Shown: piece by piece, positions 7,255-14,731 of the stretch
Layout of the letters: each line of letters begins with the position of its first letter
Position numbering within the stretch: position 1 is the stretch's first letter
DNA from: JBOGEB01 sp050743125
Lineage (GTDB): Bacteria > Actinomycetota > Nitriliruptoria > Euzebyales > Egibacteraceae
Assembly (NCBI GenBank): GCA_050743125.1
Contig: JBOGEB010000057.1
Location: 1 to 23,209, forward strand
DNA length: 23,209 nucleotides
Reading direction: 5' to 3'
The notes under the pieces: model-generated
Seen by the model: the letters and a program-made list of their open reading frames with translations, nothing else
What the model was told of the DNA's origin: nothing
The model's database searches: none
Translations under genes and position numbers: made by a program

Positions 7255-8667
7255 ATGTCTACCGTGGCGGCCGAGCAGGCGCTCGCCCTCCGCCCCGCCG
7301 AGCGGGGACCAGCCCTGCTGCAAATCCCCGAGGATCAGTGGTACGACCGGAAGAGCAGCCGGATCAGCCCTCGAGAGCTGGCCGACTGGCTGGTCGGCTT
7401 CGCCAACGCCGAGGGCGGCCTCATCGTCCTCGGCCTGTGGAGCGGCAAGGTCGAGGGCGTCGACCACGCTCGACACCGGCTGCCGGGGTGGCAGCAGGCA
7501 GCCCTCGACTTCACGGTCCCGACCGTTCCATGTCGGCCACGTCTGGTCGAGTGCGTCAACGACGCCGGCGACCCGGACCACCTGCTGGCCATCGAGGTCG
7601 AGACCAGCGAGAAGGTCCACGCCAACCGCAAGGACGAGGTCTACCTCCGCGTCGGCGACGAGAACCGCCGCCTCACCTTCGCACAACGACAAGAGCTTCT
7701 GTACGACAAGGGCCAGGCGACGTTCGAGAGCACCATTGTCGAGGCAGCACAGCTCGACGACCTGGACGAGGAGCTCCTGGGGTCGTACGCCCAAGCGGTC
7801 AACCACCCCGATCCGGAGGGGCTCCTCGCAGCACGCGGCCTGCTCAGCCGCAAGGGGGAGCTCACCTTGGCCGCCGTGCTGCTGTTCGCCCGCCATCCGC
7901 AGGCGTGGTTCCCCGAGGCGTCGGTGCGGGTGCTGCGTTACCGCGGGACGGAACGCGGCTCGGGCGCGCGTCAGCAGCTCCTCGACGACGTCCGAGTAGA
8001 AGGGTCCGTTCCCGTCCAGCTGGCGCAGGCCCGCAAGGAGATCCTCGACCGCCTCCCCACGCGGCGAGCGCTCACCGCGACCGGACGGTTCGAGCGGGTG
8101 GGCCTGGTCCCACGGGATGCGTGGCTGGAAGGGCTCGTCAACGCCGTCGTGCACCGCTCGTACAGCATGAGCGGCGACCACATCCGCGTGGAGATCTTCG
8201 ACGACCGGGTCGAGATCGAGAGCCCCGGGCGCTTCCCTGGGATCGCCGACGCCCGCGATCCGCTGCAGGTCACCCGCTTCGCGAGGAACCCGCGCATCGC
8301 CCGCGTCTGCGCCGACCTGCATTTCGGCCAGGAGCTGGGGGAGGGAATCCGGCGCATGTTCGAGGAGATGCGGCTCGCCGGGCTGGCTGATCCTGACTAC
8401 CGGCAGACCTCTGGCAGCGTTCGCGTGACGCTCTCCTCGGTCGCCGTGGACCGGGAGCTCGAACAGCGTCTTTCTCCCGGCGCCCGCGATCTCGTCCGGC
8501 TCATCCGGGAGGCCGGCCGGGCAAGCACCGGCGAGCTCGTCGAGGCGAGTGGACGCTCGCGGCCGGTGGTGATCCGCCAACTCCAAGCGCTCCAGGAGGC
8601 GGGAATCATCGACTGGGCCGGCCATAGCAAGAAGGATCCGCGCGCCTACTGGACGCTGGCGCGTTGA
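7255..8667 (+). CDS. AlbA_2 (Schlafen-like) DNA-binding / HATPase regulator-type protein
   Basis: A 470-residue protein of the family often annotated as putative transcriptional regulator or RecG-like ATP-binding protein. Residues ~20-130 match AlbA_2: WYDRKSS (Asp31, Lys33), then FANAEGGLIVLGL. A C-terminal HATPase_c_4-type region follows, with GLVNAVVHRSY (293-303), VEIESPGRFP and FGQELGEGIRRMFEEM. The last ~70 residues look like a winged helix (STGELVEASGRSRPVVIRQL). The ATG at 7255 directly follows a perfect inverted repeat, so translation is probably leaderless and the gene self-regulated. The AlbA_2 fold also occurs in Schlafen-type RNases, so an effector role is possible. It is co-directional with the CHAT gene and sits between the two CHAT N-terminal copies. 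Confidence 0.85.
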   Translation: MSTVAAEQALALRPAERGPALLQIPEDQWYDRKSSRISPRELADWLVGFANAEGGLIVLGLWSGKVEGVDHARHRLPGWQQAALDFTVPTVPCRPRLVECVNDAGDPDHLLAIEVETSEKVHANRKDEVYLRVGDENRRLTFAQRQELLYDKGQATFESTIVEAAQLDDLDEELLGSYAQAVNHPDPEGLLAARGLLSRKGELTLAAVLLFARHPQAWFPEASVRVLRYRGTERGSGARQQLLDDVRVEGSVPVQLAQARKEILDRLPTRRALTATGRFERVGLVPRDAWLEGLVNAVVHRSYSMSGDHIRVEIFDDRVEIESPGRFPGIADARDPLQVTRFARNPRIARVCADLHFGQELGEGIRRMFEEMRLAGLADPDYRQTSGSVRVTLSSVAVDRELEQRLSPGARDLVRLIREAGRASTGELVEASGRSRPVVIRQLQALQEAGIIDWAGHSKKDPRAYWTLAR

Positions 8668-8699
8668 GTGACATTACTGTGATGCCAGGCGCGGGAAGA

Positions 8700-8760
8700 G
8701 CCCGCTGACCAGCGCTTGCTCGCCTACTCGAAACGCACTCTAAATTTTGGCTCAGCGGGC
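8700..8760. repeat. 9-bp inverted repeat upstream of the CHAT fragment
   Basis: GCCCGCTGA (8700-8708) and TCAGCGGGC (8752-8760) are perfect inverted copies 43 bases apart. Between them lies an AT-rich CTAAATTTT with a TAAATT -10-like hexamer at 8741-8746; TTGCTC at 8716-8721 is a weak -35 candidate with a long 19-base spacer. It may be a regulated promoter for the short ORF at 8782. Confidence 0.35.
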
Positions 8761-8781
8761 AAGCGAGGAGGTGGGAGGGCG

Positions 8782-9096
8782 ATGCGCACACTGCAGCTCA
8801 GGCAGCGCGTCGAGCAGGGCGGGCACCTGGTGGAGGTCGCGCTGAGCGGTGCTGGTGCGCGCCGGACCGCCACCGCCCGGTTCGGGTGGGAGCTGGAGCC
8901 CCAGGACCGGGAGGACCTGCGCTGGTACCTGGAGGGCTACCTGCTGTACCCGATCGAGCCGGCGCCGGCGGTCGCCGCGCGGGTCGAGCGGCGCCTGGGC
9001 GCGCTGGGCAGGGAGCTGCTCACCAAGGTGTTCGAGGCCGATCGCGACACCATCCGCCTGTGGGACGAGATCAGGCCGCACCTGCCCGACACCCGG
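8782..9096 (+). repeat. Direct repeat copy B (truncated CHAT 5' end)
   Basis: The second copy of the 315-bp block, offset exactly 5,670 bp from copy A. Similarity stops abruptly after ACCCGG at 9091-9096. The two copies flank the CHAT body, the unknown ORF and the AlbA_2 gene as direct repeats. Confidence 0.9.
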
Positions 9097-9165
9097 ATAG
9101 CTCGCCACGGCTGGGCTGTCCAGATCGGTGGTGGCCAACGCCAAGTCGTGCGAGCGCCAGGGTGA
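8782..9165 (+). pseudogene. Truncated second copy of the CHAT protein N-terminus
   Basis: The ATG and the GGTGGGAGGGCG leader match the CHAT gene at 3112. Residues 1-105 are about 90% identical to the N-terminal region of that protein (roughly ten substitutions), ending at HLPDTR. The frame then runs through 22 unrelated residues to a stop at 9163-9165, giving a 127-residue ORF with neither CHAT catalytic residues nor NTPase. This is most simply the remnant of a second CHAT gene truncated by recombination. Because start, leader and frame are intact, a stable short protein made only of the N-terminal region remains possible and could compete with the full-length protein. Confidence 0.75.
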
Positions 9166-9395
9166 GCGCCTGCCCGGCGCGGAGCCCCGGCGACAGCCGC
9201 AACCCCCGCACGGGCGTCGACCAGGCCGACTCCCGCGTCGTCACGGGGCGCCCTTCCCACCGGCTGGCAGCCATAGGTCTGACAGTACGGCCCAGAGTAT
9301 GGCTCGCCAGGGCGATTCGGTGAGCTGTGGACAACTGAGCGGCGCAAGTGCAGGGCCGGGAACACCACCTTCCGGGAAGGCGTTGGGCTAGGAAC

Positions 9396-9992
9396 ATGGG
9401 ACGAGGAATCCGGGCAAGCGTCCTGCTTGGGGTCGCGGTCGTGGCTGCGGTGCTCGTGGGGATCGGGCTTGCCAGCCTGCTCGGCGGCGACCTCCGGCCT
9501 CCGGACGGCCCCGGCGGCTCCCGGGGGGCACAGGCGCCCGCGGGCCTGTCCGGGCGGCTGCCCGCCACCGCGCGGGGGCCGCTGCCTGAGGTCACCCTTG
9601 CCGGTTTCGCCGGCGGCCCGGACGTCGCACTGACGAGCTACCGGGGCCACCCGCTGGTGGTCAACCTGTGGGCGACCTGGTGCGCGCCGTGCGTCGAGGA
9701 GATGCCGGCGCTCCAGCAGGTCGCGGAGGCCACGCGGGGCAAGGTCGCCTTCCTCGGCGTGAACGTGGCCGACGACCCGGACACCGCGAGGGCGTTCGTG
9801 GCCAGCCTCGGGATCACCTACGACCTGGCGGGCGACCCGCACCAGGACTTCTTCCGCCGGATCGGCGCGTTCGGGATGCCGACGACGCTGCTCGTCGATT
9901 CTCAGGGCACGATCGTCTACCGCGTCACGAGGCCGCTGGACGCCGCGGAGCTGCGCGGACTGCTCGCCGAGCGGCTGTCGGTCCAGAGCTGA
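9396..9992 (+). CDS. TlpA/ResA-family membrane-anchored thioredoxin
   Basis: A 198-residue protein with an N-terminal signal anchor (hydrophobic residues ~8-30), a Pro/Gly-rich linker to about residue 60, and a thioredoxin fold with WCAPC (95-99) and the cis-proline segment FGMPTT (Pro162). It is expected to face outside the membrane and to reduce apocytochrome c or related disulfides before haem attachment. It stands upstream of the bc-complex genes, whose cytochrome c is a natural client, with 241 bp before the next gene. The ATG at 9396 has only a close AGGA. A second TlpA-type protein is encoded at 17593. The 230 bp upstream (9166-9395) holds no gene I can support. Confidence 0.85.
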   Translation: MGRGIRASVLLGVAVVAAVLVGIGLASLLGGDLRPPDGPGGSRGAQAPAGLSGRLPATARGPLPEVTLAGFAGGPDVALTSYRGHPLVVNLWATWCAPCVEEMPALQQVAEATRGKVAFLGVNVADDPDTARAFVASLGITYDLAGDPHQDFFRRIGAFGMPTTLLVDSQGTIVYRVTRPLDAAELRGLLAERLSVQS

Positions 9993-10233
9993 CCGGGATG
10001 TCCGAAGCGTGCAGGCAAGACGAATTCAGCTCCCGAGCGTACGGCGTTCGGTGGGCATTGCCGGCCGGTGAACAGGCCGTCGCGGTTCGCTGGCGGCGCC
10101 ATCGGTGCCTCGGTACAGTGAATCCCCAGGAGCGGTCCGCCCGACGGCTTGCCACGCGCCGGTGGGCTCGAGGGGCCCTGCGCCCGGCCGGTGACGTCCC
10201 CCCGACACAGCATGAGCGAACGAAAGGTGCGGC

Positions 10234-10713
10234 GTGGACTGGATCGTTGAGTTCTTCCGGACGCTGCCCAGCGTGGTTAAGGCCGCGTGGGAGTTCGGCA
10301 GCGGCGGGTTGGGCTTCGGGGTCACCGTTGGCAGCATCGTGCTCACCGCTCTGTTCCTCCACTGGGCGCACCGGCTGCGCGAGCGGTACGGCTGGCTGTC
10401 GGCGCTGTGCGGGACGATGGCGGCGACGATCGCGGCCTTCTGGGCGTTCGGGATCCTCCCGTCCGCGTGGGTGTATTTCGCCGACGGCCAGAAGGACCTC
10501 ATGGCGGACCAGGTGATCCCCACCCAGATCAGCATCGGCTCTTGGGTGATCGCGTCGAACTTTTACCAGGTGGCCCGCGACTCCGTCGTCGTGGTCGAGA
10601 CGATCGTGGCGATGGCGGCGTTCGCCGTCCTCGGGCTGCGTGTGCAGAAGCGGCACCCGCGGTCCCTCGCCGAGGGCGAGGAGCCCAGGCCGCAGTCAGG
10701 CGGCTACAAGTAA
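10234..10713 (+). CDS. Small membrane protein of the bc-complex operon
   Basis: A 159-residue protein with about three membrane-spanning segments (roughly residues 28-45, 58-78 and 119-137) separated by short polar loops, and a charged C-terminal tail. The GTG start follows an AAAGGT about seven bases upstream. It is the first gene of a closely packed run leading into the ferredoxin (9 bp gap), cytochrome b and Rieske genes, so it is probably an accessory subunit or assembly factor of that complex. I do not recognise a named family and see no cofactor-binding motif. A promoter is expected in the 241 bp upstream, where TACAGT (10114-10119) is a possible -10 without a clear -35. Confidence 0.7.
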   Translation: MDWIVEFFRTLPSVVKAAWEFGSGGLGFGVTVGSIVLTALFLHWAHRLRERYGWLSALCGTMAATIAAFWAFGILPSAWVYFADGQKDLMADQVIPTQISIGSWVIASNFYQVARDSVVVVETIVAMAAFAVLGLRVQKRHPRSLAEGEEPRPQSGGYK

Positions 10714-10722
10714 GGACTCACA

Positions 10723-11070
10723 GTGGGACTCACCGACCAGGGCCTGCATCCCGAGATCTACGACGACTACCGGATCGAGACGGTCGATCCCAGCTGGCTG
10801 CAAGAGCGTGTCAAGCCTAAGCGCCACATCGGGTTGACTCCTGAGCTGTGTATTCTCTGCCGGGCGTGCGAGGACGTCTGCCCCTGGGAATGCATCTTCA
10901 TGATGGCGCCCGAAATCGTAACGGACGCCGAGAACGCCGAGGTCATCACGTTGGCGAACACCGCCGAGGCGATCTTCGTCATCGACGACAACGAGTGCAC
11001 CCGCTGCGCGATCTGTGTTGAGCGCTGCCCGTCCGACGCGCTGTGGCTCGGACGGGTCGATACGAGATAG
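10723..11070 (+). CDS. 2[4Fe-4S] ferredoxin-type protein of the bc-complex operon
   Basis: A 115-residue soluble protein with two classic cluster motifs: CILCRACEDVCP (Cys43, 46, 49, 53) and CTRCAICVERCP (Cys92, 95, 98, 102). A ~40-residue N-terminal extension and a ~38-residue spacer separate it from minimal clostridial ferredoxins. The GTG start is set by an AAGGA overlapping the previous stop. Lying between a membrane protein and cytochrome b, it probably docks on the cytoplasmic side of the quinol oxidoreductase and passes electrons to or from it, which is an inference from position. Canonical bc1 and b6f complexes encode no such subunit in their operons. Confidence 0.9.
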   Translation: MGLTDQGLHPEIYDDYRIETVDPSWLQERVKPKRHIGLTPELCILCRACEDVCPWECIFMMAPEIVTDAENAEVITLANTAEAIFVIDDNECTRCAICVERCPSDALWLGRVDTR

Positions 11071-11082
11071 GACCTGCGACCG

Positions 11083-11874
11083 GTGAGCCGCCTTCCGAGC
11101 ATTCCGAGGCCGACCGTCCCCAAGCCGGACGAGGTAAAGAAGAAGCTTCAGGACAACGTCGTCTGGAAATCGATCTTCCGGCCGGGCTCGATCTACCGGA
11201 AGGGCTACCGCGACACGTCCCGGGACCGCGCGCTGGCGGCGATGAACAACGTGCTCTACCACCTCCACCCCGTGAAGGTGAAGCGGCACGGCTTGAAGCT
11301 CACCTATACGTACTGTCTTGGCGGGATGAGCTTTTTTCTTTTCATTCTGCTCACCGTCACCGGCATCTTCCTGATGTTCTTCTACCGGCCGTCCGCTGGC
11401 GCGGGTCAGGAGCTCGCCTACGCCGACATGCAGCGGATCACGGCAGGCGTCCAGTTCGGCGACCTGGTGAGGAACATGCACCGGTGGGGCGGGCACCTCA
11501 TGGTCCTGACCGTGTTCCTCCACATGGCTCGGGTCTTCTACCACGGGGCGTACAAGCCGCCCAGGGAGTTCAACTGGGTCGTCGGCGTGATCCTGTTGTT
11601 CCTCACGATGCTGCTCGCGTTCACCGGCTACTTGCTGCCCTGGGACCAGCTCGCGATCTGGGCGGTCACGGTCGGCACGTCGATGGCCGGGTTCACCCCG
11701 GTGTTCGGCCAGCAGGTGCAGTTCGTGCTGCTCGGCGGCGTCGAGATCGGCCCTGAGACCCTGCTGCGCTGGTACGTCCTGCACGTCCTCGCCCTGCCGT
11801 TCGTCCTCGTCATCTTCCTCGCGGTCCACTTCTGGCGGATCCGCAAGGACGGTGGGATCTCCGGCCCTCTGTAG
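11083..11874 (+). CDS. Cytochrome b6-type subunit of the bc complex
   Basis: A 263-residue protein with four transmembrane helices after a ~70-residue basic N-terminus. The haem ligands are all present: His133 (MHRW) and His147 (LHMAR) in one helix, His234 (VLHV) and His249 (VHFWRIRKDG) in another. Their spacing is 14 and 15 residues; the 15 is typical of b6 rather than of mitochondrial-type cytochrome b. Cys78 in TYCLGG occupies the position of the cysteine that covalently holds the extra haem (cn/ci) in b6f and Bacillus-type complexes, and the C-terminus ISGPL matches b6. The protein would host both b haems and the quinone reduction site in the membrane. GTG start, 12 bp after the ferredoxin. 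Confidence 0.93.
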   Translation: MSRLPSIPRPTVPKPDEVKKKLQDNVVWKSIFRPGSIYRKGYRDTSRDRALAAMNNVLYHLHPVKVKRHGLKLTYTYCLGGMSFFLFILLTVTGIFLMFFYRPSAGAGQELAYADMQRITAGVQFGDLVRNMHRWGGHLMVLTVFLHMARVFYHGAYKPPREFNWVVGVILLFLTMLLAFTGYLLPWDQLAIWAVTVGTSMAGFTPVFGQQVQFVLLGGVEIGPETLLRWYVLHVLALPFVLVIFLAVHFWRIRKDGGISGPL

Positions 11875-11883
11875 GAGCACGTC

Positions 11884-12735
11884 GTGTCCGAGCCAGTCGA
11901 GATGGATCAGAAGGTCTACGACGAGCTGATCGCTCAAGGCAAGAGCGAGCGGATCGCCCGCGCCAAGGCCAAAGCCGCGACCGTGCGCGCCGCGAAGGTG
12001 GCGGCCGGCGAGAAGCTCGGCCCACGCGACCCGTCGGAGCGCAAGGTGCCAGCAACCGCGGCGGCCGGCGCCGCGCAGGCGAAGGCCACCGCTCCCGGGG
12101 CCACCGCCAAGGCGCGCGGCGCGGCGCCGGGCGTGCTCACCCCCGAGGAGCGCAAGGCACGGGTCGCCGCCGCGCTCGCGGCCAAGGGCAACGGGGGTCC
12201 GGCGACCAGACAGCGGGAGACGAAGCTCGCCGGCCAGGAGCACACGCACCGCCTGCTGGCGATGGTGCCGCCCACGGGGATCCAGCAGATCCGCGGCAAG
12301 CAGGACGACAAGGTCTACGTGTGGCCGCACCTGCTGTCGAGCGAGCTCATCTGCCTGCTTGTGGTCACCGCGTTCGTGACGTTCCTGTCGATCCTGCCCG
12401 CGTTCCCGCTGCGTGAGCTGGCGAACCCAAACCAGACGCCGAACCCGTCGAAGGCGCCGTGGTACTTCCTCGGCCTGCAGGAGCTGCTCCGCTACTTCCA
12501 CCCGATGATCGCGGGCGTGACGATCCCCGGGCCGGTCGGGCTCATCGGCCTGGCGATGATCCCGTACCTGGACAAGAACCCCTCGGTGCGCCCGGAGAAC
12601 CGCAAGTTCGCAATCATGATCATGACGTTTTTCCTGGTCGGCGCGGCGGTCGTGATGATCGTCGGGTCGTTCTTCCGCGGGCCAGGGTTCAACTGGGTCT
12701 GGCCATGGGTGGACGGCCTCTACTTCGAGCTGTGA
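11884..12735 (+). CDS. Cytochrome b C-terminal (subunit IV-like) protein with long N-terminal extension
   Basis: A 283-residue protein. Residues ~145-283 correspond to b6f subunit IV, or the C-terminal third of cytochrome b: three membrane helices (about 152-173, 209-228, 243-263) with the quinol-oxidation loop SKAPWYFLGLQELL at 189-202. The PEWY-type motif reads APWY, so the usual glutamate is absent. Residues 1-~115 are an Ala/Lys/Arg-rich, low-complexity extension (SERIARAKAKAA and TPEERKARVAAALAAK segments), unlike standard subunit IV proteins of ~160 residues. The GTG start has AGGAG seven bases upstream, overlapping the cytochrome b6 stop. It forms the quinol oxidation site with cytochrome b6 and the Rieske protein. 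Confidence 0.9.
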   Translation: MSEPVEMDQKVYDELIAQGKSERIARAKAKAATVRAAKVAAGEKLGPRDPSERKVPATAAAGAAQAKATAPGATAKARGAAPGVLTPEERKARVAAALAAKGNGGPATRQRETKLAGQEHTHRLLAMVPPTGIQQIRGKQDDKVYVWPHLLSSELICLLVVTAFVTFLSILPAFPLRELANPNQTPNPSKAPWYFLGLQELLRYFHPMIAGVTIPGPVGLIGLAMIPYLDKNPSVRPENRKFAIMIMTFFLVGAAVVMIVGSFFRGPGFNWVWPWVDGLYFEL

Positions 12736-12745
12736 GAGCGAGACA

Positions 12746-13552
12746 ATGATGTCCGTGCTCCTCCTGCTGACCGTCACCGCCATCGGCCTGCTCGGCCTCG
12801 CGTTCTGGTGGATCCGCCGCAACAACCTCGCGGTCTACCCGCCAGGACGTGGCCCATTCGTAGGCCGGCCGTTGCCGACCGGCTGTGAGCTGGGTGCTCA
12901 GTTGATGGCGGCCTCGTCGGTTGGCACCGCCCCCCCGCCGGCGGCGGGGCCACCGAGCGCGGCCCCGAGCCCGCGGCCCCAAACCCGCCCGGAACGCAAG
13001 AAGCCGTCTGGCCCGTCCCGGCGGAAGTTCCTCCTCAACGCCTCCCTGATCGCGTGGGGGGGCATCGCGGCGGCGTTCACCGGGGCGTCGATCGCGTTCT
13101 TGTGGCCCAACCTCCGCGGCGGGTTCGGGGCGCAGGTCACCGTCGGCAGCGTCGATGACATCGCGCAGGGCATCACAGACGGCAGCGGCCAGATGGACTA
13201 CCCCGCCGCCCGGGTGCACATCGTCCCCTACGATCCCGCGCTCGACACGAAGGACCTGTACGCCAAGCTCACGAACGGCGCGCCGTTCATGGCGCTCTAC
13301 CAGCGGTGCGTGCACCTCGGCTGCCGCGTCCCGTGGTGCACGACGTCGCAGTGGTTCGAGTGCCCGTGCCACGGCTCCCGTTACAACCAGTGGGGCGAGT
13401 ACCAGTTCGGGCCCGCGCCCCGCGGGCTGGACCGGTTCGCCGTGCGCCTCGAGCGGGGCCAGGTCGTGGTCGACACGAGCACGGTCATCACCGGGCCGTC
13501 GCGGGTGACCAGCTCGCTCGAACAGCCTCCCGCAGGCCCGCACTGCAACTAG
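12746..13552 (+). CDS. Rieske [2Fe-2S] protein
   Basis: A 268-residue iron-sulfur subunit. Box I CVHLGC (Cys188, His190, disulfide Cys193) and box II CPCHGS (Cys206, His209, disulfide Cys208) carry all four cluster ligands and the disulfide pair, followed by the conserved GPAPRGLDRF. There are two hydrophobic segments: residues 3-22 at the very N-terminus, and 99-120 directly after SRRKFLLNAS, which resembles a twin-arginine signal anchor. A Pro-rich linker (55-90) joins them. One-helix Rieske proteins are usual, so the extra N-terminal helix is notable. It takes electrons from quinol at the outer face and hands them to cytochrome c. The gene begins 10 bp after the subunit IV stop. Confidence 0.93.
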   Translation: MMSVLLLLTVTAIGLLGLAFWWIRRNNLAVYPPGRGPFVGRPLPTGCELGAQLMAASSVGTAPPPAAGPPSAAPSPRPQTRPERKKPSGPSRRKFLLNASLIAWGGIAAAFTGASIAFLWPNLRGGFGAQVTVGSVDDIAQGITDGSGQMDYPAARVHIVPYDPALDTKDLYAKLTNGAPFMALYQRCVHLGCRVPWCTTSQWFECPCHGSRYNQWGEYQFGPAPRGLDRFAVRLERGQVVVDTSTVITGPSRVTSSLEQPPAGPHCN

Positions 13553-13586
13553 CCGCCTCGACCTCGAGTCCAAGGGCACCCGACTC

Positions 13587-14540
13587 ATGACGCCAACCAC
13601 GATCGCGATCGTCATCCTGGTCGTCGCGGCCTTCGCGACGATCGTGCTGCTGATCGCCAACGCGTCGAGCAGGCGCCAACGGGGTGAGGACATCGCGCCC
13701 GGGCTGCGCCCGGCTTACTCGGACGAGCAGCTCGAGGGGTCGGTCCTCGAGCGCTACATGCTCTGGGGGCTCGTCCTGACGCTGCTGTTCGCGGTGTTCC
13801 TTCCCGTGTACTGGCTGCTTGAGCCCCGCCGGATCCAAGGAAGAGCCGAGGCGCGGTTCTCCGCGCAGTACGTGCGCGGCGAGCAGCTGTTCGAGCAGAA
13901 CTGCTCGCGCTGCCACGGGACGGACGGCAGCGGCGGCTCGGCGGCCTCGCCGTACGGCGGCCAGTGGCCGGCGCCCAACCTCACGAACATCGCCGCCCGC
14001 TACGACGGCAGCAAGATCGTCACCAATGTCGAGGAGCACATCGTCAACACCATCCGGCGTGGCCGGCCGGGCACGCCGATGCCGTCGTGGGGGGCGGACT
14101 TCAACGGGCCCCTCACCGATACGCAGATCGAGGACATCAAGGACTGGATTCTCGCGAACCAGGTCCCCGAGGTCACCCAACCCCAGGCCGCCGCGAACCG
14201 CTCCGGGGAGCAGCTCTACCAGGAGAACTGCGTCCGCTGCCATGGCGAGAACCTCCAAGGGCAGGTCGGCCCGACGCTGATCGGCGTGTTCGAGCGCCAC
14301 GACGACCGGACGATCCTCGGGATCCTGCAGAACGGGATCGCCTACGCCAGCGTCGTCATGCCCCCATGGCAGAACGGCTACCTCTACGAGGACTCTCGCT
14401 ACACGGACGAGGCGTTGAACAAGATCGTCGAGTACCTGCGCAGCCGCCAACCGGCCCAGCCGCCACCGGGCGCGGACCAGTACCAGACCCCTGGCCGCGC
14501 ACAGCCCGACGGCGGCCAGCCCGGCACCGCCCCCGCATGA
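13587..14540 (+). CDS. Membrane-anchored dihaem cytochrome c
   Basis: A 317-residue protein with two hydrophobic helices (about residues 4-24 and 58-78) and two c-type haem domains: CSRCH at 106-110 and CVRCH at 215-219. Methionines in PMPSW (Met165) and VMPPW (Met258) are good candidates for the sixth ligands. A Pro/Gly/Gln-rich tail ends the protein. It is probably the electron acceptor subunit of the complex, equivalent to QcrC or cytochrome c1, facing outside the cell. Haem attachment would be by the System II genes at 17593-21699. The gene starts 34 bp after the Rieske stop, behind an AAGGG ribosome-binding site. Confidence 0.92.
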   Translation: MTPTTIAIVILVVAAFATIVLLIANASSRRQRGEDIAPGLRPAYSDEQLEGSVLERYMLWGLVLTLLFAVFLPVYWLLEPRRIQGRAEARFSAQYVRGEQLFEQNCSRCHGTDGSGGSAASPYGGQWPAPNLTNIAARYDGSKIVTNVEEHIVNTIRRGRPGTPMPSWGADFNGPLTDTQIEDIKDWILANQVPEVTQPQAAANRSGEQLYQENCVRCHGENLQGQVGPTLIGVFERHDDRTILGILQNGIAYASVVMPPWQNGYLYEDSRYTDEALNKIVEYLRSRQPAQPPPGADQYQTPGRAQPDGGQPGTAPA

Positions 14541-14581
14541 TGCACGAGCAGCGCGGCGGCCGGTCGTGCGCAGCGCGCAGC

Positions 14582-14640
14582 GCGGTTTCGGCGGCCCTTC
14601 TGCGGGGGACTCCCCCCTGCCCCCTGGCCGCTGAAACCGC
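14582..14640 (+). terminator. Long hairpin after the cytochrome c gene
   Basis: GCGGTTTCGGCGGCC (14582-14596) pairs with GGCCGCTGAAACCGC (14626-14640) with one mismatch. The loop holds a second small stem, GGGGG (14604-14608) with CCCCC (14612-14616). No T-run follows, so it may be a factor-assisted terminator or an RNA-stabilising element dividing the cytochrome c gene from the next gene. Confidence 0.5.
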
Positions 14641-14677
14641 AATAGCTGTAACCAACCCGCACGACACCTGGCGAGCA

Positions 14678-14707
14678 GACCCGTTAAGACACGCGACCCG
14701 TTACGAC
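14678..14707 (+). promoter_or_regulatory. 13-bp direct repeats upstream of the last operon gene
   Basis: GACCCGTTAAGAC (14678-14690) and GACCCGTTACGAC (14695-14707) are direct copies with one mismatch and a 17-bp period, ending about seven bases before the GAGGAGAG ribosome-binding site of the gene at 14732. They could bind a dimeric response regulator; no regulator is identified. Confidence 0.35.
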
Positions 14708-14731
14708 AGTTGTTGAGGAGAGCAGGCCCCG

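Noticed and set aside
9097..9395. Possible coding remnant between the CHAT fragment and the thioredoxin gene
   Set aside because: Minus-strand stretches look faintly protein-like but no motif or consistent frame can be supported.
10696..12825. Very long minus-strand open frame over the ferredoxin and cytochrome b genes
   Set aside because: Arg/His/Asp/Glu-rich antisense shadow; the plus strand encodes clear cofactor-binding proteins throughout.
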